From: Sphaerisporangium siamense
GTDB taxonomy: Bacteria; Actinomycetota; Actinomycetes; Streptosporangiales; Streptosporangiaceae
NCBI RefSeq assembly: GCF_014205275.1
Contig: NZ_JACHND010000001.1
Location: 5,828,001-5,892,000 of the forward strand
Length of the DNA: 64,000 bases
Direction of reading: 5' to 3'
A program made the position numbers and the translations under genes. Shown here one piece after another: positions 46,888-55,560 of the stretch (the first letter of the stretch is position 1; each line of letters starts with the position of its first letter). The notes beneath the pieces are model-generated. The model saw only the letters and a list, made by a program, of their open reading frames with translations. It was not told the DNA's origin and made no database searches.

Positions 46888-49800
46888 ATGCAGCGATTAA
46901 CCGCAGTACTCGCCCTCGCGGCCCTGACCGCGCTGAGCGTGCCGCCACCACCCGCCACCGCAGACACGGGCACGGGCACGACCGCCGGCCCGGCCACTAG
47001 CCCGGCCCCGGTACGGTCCGGCCCCGCACCGGCGCCCACGACCATCACCCTCATCACCGGCGACCGGGTCACCGTGCCGGGCACCTCCGGCGACCCGCAG
47101 GGATATCGCGTGACGCCCGGCGCCGGGCGCAAGGTCACCTTTTCCATCCAGACGGTCGCCGGGCACACCTACGTGCTGCCCTCCGACGCCAAGCCGCTCA
47201 TCGACAGCGGCCTGATCGATCGGCGCCTGTTCAACGTGACCCAGCTGGTGGAGTGGGGCTACGACGACGCCCACACCACCGGCATCCCGGTCCTGACCAA
47301 GGGCGGCGGCACACCACGGCCCGCCCTGGCCGGACGCACGCTGGCCTCCATCGGCCTGAAGGCGGCCAAGGTGCCCAAAAGCCAGGCCGCCACCGTCTGG
47401 CAGCGGTTACGTCCCACCGCGGGCGCCAGGACGCTCGCGGCAGGGGTGTCCAAGCTGTGGCTGGACGGCGGCGTCTTCCCCACTCTGGACAGGAGCGTCC
47501 CGCAGGTCGGCGCCCCCGTGGCCTGGCAGAAGGGCCTGACCGGCAAGGGCGTCACGGTGGCCGTCGTCGACTCCGGTTACGACCCGAACCATCCCGACCT
47601 CAAGGGCGTGGTCACCCAGGCCGTCAACTTCACCGACGCGCCCGACACCATGGACGAGCTCAACCACGGCACCGGTGTGGCCTCCGCCGTCGCGGGCTCG
47701 GGCGCCGTCTCCGGCGGCAAGTACCGGGGTGTCGCCCCGGACGTCAAGATCGCCGTCGGCAAGGTGCTCAAGGGCAGAGGCAACAACCTGGTGTCCGACG
47801 TGGTCGCCGGCATGGAGTGGGCGGCCAGAGTGATCAAGGCGCCGGTGATCAATGTGAGCCTCGGCATGGCCGACGCGCCGGGCCTGGACCCGATGGAGGA
47901 GGCGGTGAACAGGCTCAGCGAGGAGACGGGAAGCCTGTTCGTCGTCGGGGCCGGCAACGAAATGTTCCCCGAGACCATCTACAGCCCTGGCAGCGCCGAC
48001 GCCGCGCTGACGGTCGGCATGGTGGACCACGACGACAACGTGGCCAACAACTCCAGTCAGGGCCCGCGCGTCATCGACAAAGCCGTGAAACCGGACATCA
48101 CCGCACCAGGCGTGGAGATCGTCGTGGCACGCAGCAACGCGGACGGCGCCGGCCTGGCGTACGAGGCGAGGATCGGCACCTCGCTGGCGGCTCCGCACGT
48201 GTCCGGCGCCGCCGCCATCCTCGCCCAGCAACACCCCGGCTGGAACCGCCACCAGCTCAAGGCCGCGCTGATCGGCACGGCCAAGCCGGCCACCGGCATG
48301 AGCCAGTACCGGCAGGGCGCCGGTCGCCTCGACGTGGCCCGCGCGGTCAGCCAGGGCGTGACAGCGGACACCGGCAACCTCTGGACCTACCTCTCCTGGC
48401 CCCACCACAACGAGGAGGTCACCGAGAAGGTCACCTACACCAACGCCACCCAGGAGCCGGTGACCCTCACCCTGACCGAGGACGGCCCCTACACGCTGTC
48501 CGCCGACCACCTCACCGTCCCAGCGGGCGGCGACGCCTCGGTGACGCTCACCTTCGACCGGAACCGGCAACCGGGCGTCTACACCGGGACACTCACCGCC
48601 ACCGCGGGCGACCTCACCATCCGCAGCCTGACCGGCGCCTACATCGAACCCGAGGCCCACACCCTGGCGTTGACGATCATCGGCAGGGACGGCCTGCCCG
48701 CGACGGAGTTCGCCTTCCCCTCACTGATCAACCTCACGACCGGTGAGCGCGCCCCCGCGAGGTTCGTCGACGGTGTCCTCGAGCGGCGGCTGGCACCCGG
48801 CGAATGGAACTTCTACGCCGAAGTGCTCGGGAAGGACGGCGATTCGACCTTCATCGAGCGTGTGATCCGGATCGACTCCGGGGATCTGAGCCTGAGACTC
48901 GACGCCCGCCTGGCCCAGCGGATCAGCCTCACGGTGGACGACCCCGCGGCCAAGCCCTTCGGCAACCTCTCGGTCACTCTGGGCACCACGAGGGGCCAGG
49001 GCTTCGAGGCGACCCGTGCGATGTCTTCGGGGAAGGCCGCGTACGTGCTGCCCGACCGCCTGCCGGGCCTGAAATACGTGGCTTACCAGGCGCTGGCGGC
49101 GGGCGGCGCGACACCCAGCCGGTACGACCTGGTGGACCAGCGCACCGGCGAGATCCCCTTCGTCCCGGCCAAGCAGTTCAAGAAGGCCGACCTGGCCAAG
49201 GTCAGCATGACCTTCCGCGCGCAGAACGTGGACACCGAAGGCCGGTTCCACAGGTCCGTCCGCGTGGGCGACTCGAACTCCATCGGCGGCGACCCCATCC
49301 CCGTGACGGTTCCCGGCACGATCGACAACTACCTGACACCGGGACAGGACATGCGCTGGTCCGGCGCGTTCACGCAGCCCGGCTACTCCCTCGCCGACAT
49401 CGGTGAACGCACCGTGCAGCGCGGGCAGTCCACCGAGGTGTGGAACACGGCGGTGACCGGGCCCGCCGCGCCGCGCATCACGCGCTACGGCGACGACCTC
49501 GACTACTCCATGGTGGGCCTGTTCAGCGACGGCGACCCCGGCCGCACCGGCTGGGACGGCAACCTCACCGGCACCGCGGCACTGCTGAAGGACGGCACCG
49601 TCCTTCAGCAGACCGATCTGCAGGACTGCGACAGCCCCGATGACTGCTCCCTGTCCGCGCAGGTCCCGGCCGCCGAGGGCGCCTACACCGTGAACGTCTC
49701 CGCCCGTCGCGACGTCGACTACGCCGCGCTCTCCACGGCGATCGACACCTCCTGGACGTTCACCTCGGCCCACACCGACGGGTCCACCCAACTCGCGGTG

Positions 49801-50100
49801 CCGTCCATCCGCTACGCCCCCCAGGGCCTGGACGTCCACAACCGGGCCAAGCCCGGTTCAGTGACCGAGATCCCGATCACGGCCCACGGAGGCAAGCTCA
49901 CCACCCTCCGCCTTGAGGCCTCCTTCGACGACGGCACCACCTGGCAGGATCTCCAGGTCCGCCCGAACGGCGAGAGCTGGACCACCTCGGTCACCAACCC
50001 CACCACCGCCGGACACGTCACCCTGCGCGCCACGGCCACCGGCCCCGGCGGGGTGCAGGTGAAGCAGACCATCACCCGCGCCTACGCCGTCCAGAACTGA
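46888..50100 (+). CDS. Secreted subtilisin-family (S8) protease, multi-domain
   Basis: A 1070-residue exported protease. The signal peptide is within residues 1-26, with the pro-region after it. The S8 domain spans about 205-490 with Asp228 (VAVVDSGYDPNHPDL), His260 (NHGTGVAS), oxyanion Asn357 (GAGNE) and Ser432 (GTSLAAPHVSGAAA). Beyond it are several beta-sandwich modules to the C-terminus (for example VTYTNATQEPVTLTLTEDGP), making it far longer than subtilisin, as in Streptomyces-type extracellular S8 enzymes. ATG 46888 follows AAAGGA by five bases. Confidence 0.93.
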   Translation: MQRLTAVLALAALTALSVPPPPATADTGTGTTAGPATSPAPVRSGPAPAPTTITLITGDRVTVPGTSGDPQGYRVTPGAGRKVTFSIQTVAGHTYVLPSDAKPLIDSGLIDRRLFNVTQLVEWGYDDAHTTGIPVLTKGGGTPRPALAGRTLASIGLKAAKVPKSQAATVWQRLRPTAGARTLAAGVSKLWLDGGVFPTLDRSVPQVGAPVAWQKGLTGKGVTVAVVDSGYDPNHPDLKGVVTQAVNFTDAPDTMDELNHGTGVASAVAGSGAVSGGKYRGVAPDVKIAVGKVLKGRGNNLVSDVVAGMEWAARVIKAPVINVSLGMADAPGLDPMEEAVNRLSEETGSLFVVGAGNEMFPETIYSPGSADAALTVGMVDHDDNVANNSSQGPRVIDKAVKPDITAPGVEIVVARSNADGAGLAYEARIGTSLAAPHVSGAAAILAQQHPGWNRHQLKAALIGTAKPATGMSQYRQGAGRLDVARAVSQGVTADTGNLWTYLSWPHHNEEVTEKVTYTNATQEPVTLTLTEDGPYTLSADHLTVPAGGDASVTLTFDRNRQPGVYTGTLTATAGDLTIRSLTGAYIEPEAHTLALTIIGRDGLPATEFAFPSLINLTTGERAPARFVDGVLERRLAPGEWNFYAEVLGKDGDSTFIERVIRIDSGDLSLRLDARLAQRISLTVDDPAAKPFGNLSVTLGTTRGQGFEATRAMSSGKAAYVLPDRLPGLKYVAYQALAAGGATPSRYDLVDQRTGEIPFVPAKQFKKADLAKVSMTFRAQNVDTEGRFHRSVRVGDSNSIGGDPIPVTVPGTIDNYLTPGQDMRWSGAFTQPGYSLADIGERTVQRGQSTEVWNTAVTGPAAPRITRYGDDLDYSMVGLFSDGDPGRTGWDGNLTGTAALLKDGTVLQQTDLQDCDSPDDCSLSAQVPAAEGAYTVNVSARRDVDYAALSTAIDTSWTFTSAHTDGSTQLAVPSIRYAPQGLDVHNRAKPGSVTEIPITAHGGKLTTLRLEASFDDGTTWQDLQVRPNGESWTTSVTNPTTAGHVTLRATATGPGGVQVKQTITRAYAVQN

Positions 50101-50148
50101 CCACCTGACCCTGCGAGACGGCAGGACTGATCGAGCAGCCCTGCCGCG

Positions 50149-50180
50149 GGACGCCCGCCATCCGCCGATGGCGGGCGTCC
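50149..50180. terminator. Strong bidirectional terminator after the S8 protease
   Basis: Thirteen-base perfect arms GGACGCCCGCCAT and ATGGCGGGCGTCC with a 6-base loop, between the convergent protease and monooxygenase genes, 48 bases after the protease stop. It could serve both strands. Confidence 0.75.
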
Positions 50181-50248
50181 TGGCATCCACGCGGCCGCGG
50201 CAAGGAACCGCGGCGGTGCCGTGCTGCTCGTGCTCTCGGTGTTCGCGG

Positions 50249-51403
50249 TCAGGAGGGCTGGACTTCGTCGAAGAGGGTGAGGGCTTCGGCGGGGTCCGGG
50301 CTTACGAGGCGTTCCAGGCCGGCCGCGGTGATCTTCGCCCATCTGCCGGCTCGTGCCCACATCTGTTCCTCGAAGGCGCGGACGGCCTCGTCCAGATCGT
50401 CAGGGCCGGGGGCGGCGGCGACGGACTCGGCGAGTTCGGCGCCTTCCAGCATCGCGAGGTTCGCGCCCAGCCCCAGTGGGGGCATCAGGTGGGCGGCGTC
50501 GCCCAGGAGCGTCACCCCGGGGACGTGGGCCCAGGTGTGCGACACGGGCAGGACGTGCAGGGGGCGGTGGACGAAAGCGGTGCCGTGGCGCAGGAGGTCG
50601 AGGACGGGAGGCGCCCAGCCGTCGAACAGGGCCAGCAGGCTTGATCGGACGGCCTCGGCGTCGGCCGGGTCCAGGCTCGCGCCGAGGCCGGTGCGCCGGT
50701 CCAGGTTCGTGTGCCAGTCCAGCGGTGCGCGGAACTGGGCGTAGACCTTGACGTGGCCGCCGCTGTTGCGCTGGGCGACCAGGGCGCGGTTCACGCCGTA
50801 CACGGCCAGGGAGCCGTCGCCGATCAGCCGGGCGAGGCCGGGGTGGCGGGTGTCGACGTCGTCCAGGGAGGTCTCGACGAAGGTGACGCCGGTGTAGTGC
50901 GGCGTCGCGGACGAGACCGCCGGGCGGACGCGGGACCAGGCGCCGTCGGCGCCGACCACGAGGTCGAACGTCTCCTGCCGCCCGTCCGCGAAACGGACCA
51001 GCACGCCGTCTCGGGTCCCCGGCACCACCTCCGTCACGCCCCGGCCCCACTGGACGTCCAGGGATCCGAGCAGCAGGTCGCGGAGTTGCCCGCGGTCGAT
51101 CTCGGGATTGGCTCGCTCGCCCGGACGGGGTCGCCAGTCGCGCAGGACGGTTCCGTCCGTGGCCAGGATGCGCATGGCCTGCCCTTCGGGACGGGACAGC
51201 GCCTGGAACCGCGCCAGCAGCCCCGCCTTGTCCAGCGCGAGCTGGCCCATCCCTTCGTGCAGGTCGAGCGTGCCGCCCGGGGGCCGGGCGTCGGGGGAGG
51301 GGTCGCGTTCGAGGACGGTGACGGGGTGATCGTGGCGGTGCAGGACGCGGGCGAAGGTGAGGCCGGCGGGGCCGCCCCCGATCACGGCGATACGACGTCT
51401 CAT
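50249..51403 (-). CDS. TetX-like FAD-dependent monooxygenase
   Basis: A 384-residue group A flavin monooxygenase. The FAD motif is GGGPAGLTFARVLHR (9-23), and VVGADGAWSRVRPAV and LLGDAAHLMPPLGLGANLAM are the second and third FAD/NADPH fingerprints. Tet(X) and related enzymes hydroxylate tetracyclines; homologues often act on other aromatics. A divergent TetR with paired operators suggests induction by its substrate. Confidence 0.88.
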   Translation of the reverse strand: MRRRIAVIGGGPAGLTFARVLHRHDHPVTVLERDPSPDARPPGGTLDLHEGMGQLALDKAGLLARFQALSRPEGQAMRILATDGTVLRDWRPRPGERANPEIDRGQLRDLLLGSLDVQWGRGVTEVVPGTRDGVLVRFADGRQETFDLVVGADGAWSRVRPAVSSATPHYTGVTFVETSLDDVDTRHPGLARLIGDGSLAVYGVNRALVAQRNSGGHVKVYAQFRAPLDWHTNLDRRTGLGASLDPADAEAVRSSLLALFDGWAPPVLDLLRHGTAFVHRPLHVLPVSHTWAHVPGVTLLGDAAHLMPPLGLGANLAMLEGAELAESVAAAPGPDDLDEAVRAFEEQMWARAGRWAKITAAGLERLVSPDPAEALTLFDEVQPS

Positions 51404-51407
51404 GTCG

Positions 51408-51436
51408 ATACACTGTATTTAGGCAATACGGCGTAT
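51408..51436. promoter_or_regulatory. Tandem ATAC-N3-GTAT operators
   Basis: ATAC-ACT-GTAT (51408-51418) and ATAC-GGC-GTAT (51426-51436), 18 bases centre to centre, together also forming one longer inverted repeat. They fill the gap between the monooxygenase start and the TetR start. Two dimers could bind side by side. Confidence 0.7.
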
Positions 51437-51457
51437 CGCAACAGTACGATGTAACCC

Positions 51458-52150
51458 ATGACCGTGTGGGACCGGCCGGAGCCGCCGACTCGCCCAGCCC
51501 CGCTCGACCGCGAGCGAATCGTCGCCGCCGCCATCGCACTGGCCGACGAGGGCGGGCTGGAGGCGGTGTCATTGCGCAAGGTCGCCGCCCGGCTCGACGC
51601 CGGCCCGATGCGGCTGTACCGATACATCTCCACCAAGGAAGAGCTGTTCGATCTCATGGTGGACGAGGTCTACGCCGAGATCCTCCCCAAGGAGCGGCCC
51701 GGCGACTGGCGGGAGGCGCTGCGCGGCCACGCCCACCGCACCAGGCGAGCCGCCCTCCGTCACGAATGGCTGGCCGACCTGCTCGGCGGCCGCCCGAGCC
51801 TGGGCCCGAACGCTATGGCCGTGGCAGAGGGCACGCTGTCCGCCCTCGACGGCCTCGCCGACCTCGACACCGTCATGCGCGCCGTGGAGACCGTCAGCGC
51901 CTACATCACCGGCGCGATCAGGCGCGAGATCGCGAACCTGCGAGCCGAACGCGCCACGGGCCTGTCCAAGCTCGACTGGCAGCGCGCCTACGGCCCGCAC
52001 GTGAGCAGGATGCTGGCCACGGGCCGCTTCCCCGCGCTGGCCAAGGCCGTGCACGACGGCACGGAGGTGGACGCCGAGACGTCCTTCACGACCGGCCTGG
52101 ACTGGATCCTCGACGCCGTGGCCGCCAAACTCACCCGGCCGCCGACGTGA
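51458..52150 (+). CDS. TetR-family regulator of the monooxygenase
   Basis: A 230-residue regulator. The N-terminus is MTVWDRPEPPTRPAP, the HTH is at about 20-60 (VSLRKVAARLDAGPMRLYRY), and the C-terminus is a TetR_C_11-like ligand domain. It is divergent from the TetX-like gene with shared operators, so ligand binding should release monooxygenase expression. Confidence 0.9.
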   Translation: MTVWDRPEPPTRPAPLDRERIVAAAIALADEGGLEAVSLRKVAARLDAGPMRLYRYISTKEELFDLMVDEVYAEILPKERPGDWREALRGHAHRTRRAALRHEWLADLLGGRPSLGPNAMAVAEGTLSALDGLADLDTVMRAVETVSAYITGAIRREIANLRAERATGLSKLDWQRAYGPHVSRMLATGRFPALAKAVHDGTEVDAETSFTTGLDWILDAVAAKLTRPPT

Positions 52151-52224
52151 GGACACCTGTGACCAGCCGCTAAAGCGCCAGGTTCTCATGCCTGCTCCCT
52201 TATCGAGGCGTGAAATGGGCGGGA

Positions 52225-52258
52225 TCCGGCTTCGGAGTGCCTACGCTCCGGAGCCGGA
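52225..52258 (+). terminator. Terminator-like hairpin after the TetR gene
   Basis: TCCGGCTTCGGAG and CTCCGGAGCCGGA form a 13-bp stem with one G-U pair and an 8-base loop, 75 bases after the TetR stop. The remainder of 52151-52439 shows nothing else clear. Confidence 0.6.
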
Positions 52259-52439
52259 CCGCGCGCGCACGCGGTCTATGACTCGTCCGGTTCCGTAAGG
52301 CCGCGCCTCGGCGCAGCGCCTCGATCCGTCAGCCCGCCCAAATGACCGAGTGCACGCGCGACCTCGGCCGTGGAGCGATCCATGTGCCGGGGTCGTGGAA
52401 AGCTGCGAGTATCGCCGGACCGATCGGGAGGGGAGTCGC

Positions 52440-53168
52440 GTGAGTGAGCCCGTGGTCCGGCCGAACGAGACGACGGTGCCGTTGATGCCGTGCGCGTCGG
52501 CGGAGGACACTCTGGCGTTCTACAAGGGGCTGGGGTTCGAGGTGGCCTACGAACAGCGCAGGCCTTATGTGTACCTGGCGCTGCGGTGGAGCGGATTCCA
52601 GTTGCACTTCGGGCCGGCGCCCAAGGATCTGGACCCGGCGCGGGAGCAGTCCGGCGCCTGCCTGGTCATGGTCGACGCCGTGGCGCCGTACCACGCGGCG
52701 TTCGTGGCGGCGATGCGCCGGGCCTATGGGAAGGTGCTGAGCTCCGGCCTCCCGCGGATCACCCGCTACCGGCCGGGCGCCTCTCGGTTCACCCTGATCG
52801 ACCCGTCCGGCAACTCGATCGTTTTCATCCAGCGCGACGAGCCGGCCGAGCTGGAGTACGGCGGCTCCAAGCGGCTGGCGGGCCTGGCCAAGGCGCTGGA
52901 CAACGCCCGGATCCTGCGCGAGTTCAGGAACGACGACCTGCAGGCGTTCCGCGCGCTGAAGTCCGCGATGCGCAGGCACGGCGCGGACGCCTCACCCGTC
53001 GAGCGGGCCATCGCCCTGGGCCACCTGGCCGACCTGGCCACGGTCCTGGGCGAGCCGGCCGAGCCGTGGGTCGCCGAACTGCGCGCCCTGGAACTCACCG
53101 CCGCCGACAGAGAGCGTGTGGAGTCGGAGCTCAGCCACCTGCCCGGTGTGGGGGAGTGGCTCAGCTGA
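52440..53168 (+). CDS. VOC/glyoxalase-like protein with helical C-terminus
   Basis: A 242-residue protein. Residues 1-130 are a vicinal-oxygen-chelate domain (LMPCASAEDTLAFYKGLGFE and RFTLIDPSGNSIVFIQ). The C-terminal 110 residues are helical (EWLS end) and unusual for bleomycin-binding VOC proteins. GTG 52440 follows GGGAGG. VOC members include bleomycin-binding proteins and dioxygenases; here the metal-site residues are not all evident, so binding rather than catalysis is possible. Confidence 0.8.
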   Translation: MSEPVVRPNETTVPLMPCASAEDTLAFYKGLGFEVAYEQRRPYVYLALRWSGFQLHFGPAPKDLDPAREQSGACLVMVDAVAPYHAAFVAAMRRAYGKVLSSGLPRITRYRPGASRFTLIDPSGNSIVFIQRDEPAELEYGGSKRLAGLAKALDNARILREFRNDDLQAFRALKSAMRRHGADASPVERAIALGHLADLATVLGEPAEPWVAELRALELTAADRERVESELSHLPGVGEWLS

Positions 53169-53282
53169 GAAGGGTGGTACCCGTCGCCGCCGGGCGCGGC
53201 GGGACGGGGCTCCGCCGGCGCATGGCGCATGGGAGGGCGCGGCGCGGGTACAGGGTTATAAAAGTGCAAATCCCCTCAAACC

Positions 53283-54305
53283 ATGACAGATGGGGGTGTA
53301 GACGTGCAGGTGCCCTCGCCGCGCGGTCCTCTCACCTGCCGCCTCGTGGATGAACTGGTCCGCGCCCCCCACGACCTGAGCCCCGGCCCGGTGCCGCATG
53401 AGACCTGCGCGCTGACCGACGAGGACCTCCAGCTCGCCTTGTACGTCTGCTACGAACTGCACTACGGCGGTTTCGACGAGGTCGACGACCGGTGGGAGTG
53501 GAACCCCTCGCTGCTGGCACTGCGGGCACGGCTGGAGGAACGGCACGCGGCGGACCTGGCCGCGGCCGTACCCGAAGCGCCGCGCGTGGCCGCCGAGGAC
53601 ATCGCCCAGGCGCTGGCCGAGCTCATCGCCTCCCAGGAGGAGGGCGCCGCCATGGCGATCTTCCTGCACCGCGCCGCGGACCCCGGCCAGTTCCGCGAGT
53701 TCCTGATCCACCGGTCGCTGTACCACCTCAAGGAGGCCGACCCGCACACCTGGGCGATCCCCCGGCTGCGCGGCCCGGCCAAGGCGGCGCTGGTGGAGAT
53801 CCAGGCCGACGAGTACGGGGGCGGCCGCCCGCACCGGATGCACTCGGAGCTGTTCCGCGCCACCATGCGCGCGATGGGCCTGGACGACTCCTACGGCGCC
53901 TACGCCGACCGGGTGCCCGCGATCACGCTGGCGATCGGCAACACCATGTCGATGTTCGGCCTGCACCGGCGGCACCGGGGCGCGCTGCTGGGCCACCTGG
54001 CGGCCCTGGAGATGACCTCCTCGCTGCCCAACCACCGCTACAGCCAGGGCCTGCGCAGGCTCCGCGCAGGCGCGGCGGCGCGGCGCTTCTTCGACGAGCA
54101 CGTCCAGGCCGACGCCGTCCACGAGCAGATCGCCGCCAACGACATGTGCGGCGCGTTCGTGGCCGAGCATCCCGGCCTGGCCGGGGACGTGCTGTACGGC
54201 GCGGCCTGCGCGGTGACGCTGGACCGGCTCTTCGGCGAGCACGTCATGCGCCACTGGTGCGCCGGAAGGACGTCCCTGCGCGACCACGCCACGGCACACC
54301 CGTGA
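53283..54305 (+). CDS. Heme-oxygenase-like di-iron enzyme (iron-containing redox family)
   Basis: A 340-residue member of the HDO/iron-containing redox family (PF14518). Metal-ligand phrases are EIQADEYGGGRPHRMH (172-187) and DEHVQADAVHE (271-281), with EEGAAM (119-124) on an earlier helix. HDOs perform unusual N-oxygenation, desaturation and C-C cleavage reactions in natural-product pathways. It is coupled by a four-base overlap to a glycosyltransferase. A promoter-like TATAAA lies in the 25 bases before the ATG. Confidence 0.82.
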   Translation: MTDGGVDVQVPSPRGPLTCRLVDELVRAPHDLSPGPVPHETCALTDEDLQLALYVCYELHYGGFDEVDDRWEWNPSLLALRARLEERHAADLAAAVPEAPRVAAEDIAQALAELIASQEEGAAMAIFLHRAADPGQFREFLIHRSLYHLKEADPHTWAIPRLRGPAKAALVEIQADEYGGGRPHRMHSELFRATMRAMGLDDSYGAYADRVPAITLAIGNTMSMFGLHRRHRGALLGHLAALEMTSSLPNHRYSQGLRRLRAGAAARRFFDEHVQADAVHEQIAANDMCGAFVAEHPGLAGDVLYGAACAVTLDRLFGEHVMRHWCAGRTSLRDHATAHP

Positions 54306-55387
54306 TCGACCTGGACTACGTGCTGCCGCTGCGCTGGGACGACGACGCCGATCCGGCGGAGCTGACCGGCTACCTGCGCCGCCTGGCCGGGCAGGTCCGC
54401 GTCATCGTGGTGGACGGCTCGCCGCCGCGGCAGTACCGGCGGCACGCCCGGGCGTGGCAGGGCATCGTTCGCCACGTGCCGCCGCGGGAGACGACCGCCA
54501 ACGGCAAGGTCGGCGGGGTGCTCACCGGCGTGCGGCTGGCACGCTCGGACTACGTGGTCATCGCCGACGACGACGTCCGCTACGACGCGGCCGGGCTGGC
54601 GGCGCTGCGGGCCCTGCTGGAGAAGGCCGAGGTGGTCCGGCCGCAGAACTACTTCGACCCGCTGCCCTGGCACGCCCGCTGGGACACCGCCCGCACGCTG
54701 ATCAACCGCGCGTTCGGCGCCGACCACCCCGGGACGCTCGGCGTGCGCAGGTCGTTCTTCCAACGCATGGGCGGCTATGACGGCGAGGTGCTGTTCGAGA
54801 ACCTGGAACTGGTCCGCACGGTCCTGGCGCACGGCGGCCGCGCGCGCCACGCGCCCGGCCTGTACGTGCGCCGCCTGCCGCCCGGCGCGCGGCGGTTCTG
54901 GGCGCAGCGCGTCCGGCAGGCCTACGACGATCTCGCGCAGCCCGCGCGGATGGCGGTCTTCCTGGCGGTCGTCCCCGGACTGGTCTGCCTGCTGGCGCGC
55001 CGGCGCCTGGCGGGCGTGCTCGGGTACGCCGTGCTCACCGCCGGACTGGCCGAGGCCGGGCGGCGCAGGGCAGGCGGACGCGGGGTGTTCCCGGCGTCCT
55101 GCGTGCTGTTCGCCCCGGTCTGGGTGCTGGAACGCGGCGTGTGCAGCTGGCTGGCCCTGTACCGGCGCGGGCGCGGCGGCGTCCGCTACGCGGGCCGGAC
55201 GATCCGGGTGGCGGCGCACTCGGCCCGCCGGCTCAGGGCCCGCCGTCAGGGCGGCGTCTCGGGCTCGCTGGACGCCCGGAAGCCGACGACCTTGTGGGAG
55301 CCGTCGCAGAACGGCTTGGTCGCCGACCGGCCGCAGCGGCACAGCGCCACCGTCGCCCGCCCGGGGTCGATGACGCGGCCGTCCTGA
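54302..55387 (+). CDS. GT2-type glycosyltransferase
   Basis: A 361-residue protein with a GT-A fold. The acidic VIADDDVRYD (Asp89-91) is the nucleotide-sugar/metal site, and GGYDGEVLFENLELVRTVLA the acceptor region. Hydrophobic segments near 215-250 and 275-290 could anchor it at the membrane. GTG overlaps the di-iron enzyme stop. Its final 47 codons run antisense through the CDGSH gene, an unusual overlap. The donor and acceptor are unknown. Confidence 0.8.
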   Translation: MIDLDYVLPLRWDDDADPAELTGYLRRLAGQVRVIVVDGSPPRQYRRHARAWQGIVRHVPPRETTANGKVGGVLTGVRLARSDYVVIADDDVRYDAAGLAALRALLEKAEVVRPQNYFDPLPWHARWDTARTLINRAFGADHPGTLGVRRSFFQRMGGYDGEVLFENLELVRTVLAHGGRARHAPGLYVRRLPPGARRFWAQRVRQAYDDLAQPARMAVFLAVVPGLVCLLARRRLAGVLGYAVLTAGLAEAGRRRAGGRGVFPASCVLFAPVWVLERGVCSWLALYRRGRGGVRYAGRTIRVAAHSARRLRARRQGGVSGSLDARKPTTLWEPSQNGLVADRPQRHSATVARPGSMTRPS

Positions 55388-55470
55388 GTCGTGATGGTGA
55401 AACGGCCCCGGACCAGCAGGGGCCCGTCCCGGCACGGCGTCACGGTCACCCCGTCGTCCTGCTCCTCCAT
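55246..55470 (-). CDS. CDGSH iron-sulfur domain protein
   Basis: A 74-residue protein with the motif CRCGRSATKPFCDGSHKV: Cys44, Cys46, Cys55 and His59 are the 2Fe-2S ligands of CDGSH proteins. Small cytosolic examples carry electrons or sense redox state. It lies tail-to-tail with the glycosyltransferase and overlaps it by 142 bases. Closeness to a di-iron oxygenase hints that it could supply electrons to it, which is inference. Confidence 0.92.
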   Translation of the reverse strand: MEEQDDGVTVTPCRDGPLLVRGRFTITTQDGRVIDPGRATVALCRCGRSATKPFCDGSHKVVGFRASSEPETPP

Positions 55471-55560
55471 GCCGGCCCCTCCCCGTCGCGCCCCCCGTCA
55501 GGACCGATTGCCCTTCCGGCACCCCGCAAACCTGCGGCCTCCGCTTGCCGTCCTCGGCAC

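Noticed and set aside
46700-52180. Shared CTAAAGCGCCA word near 46701 and 52168
   Set aside because: An 11-base match with no symmetry or equal placement to genes; too short to claim a shared element.
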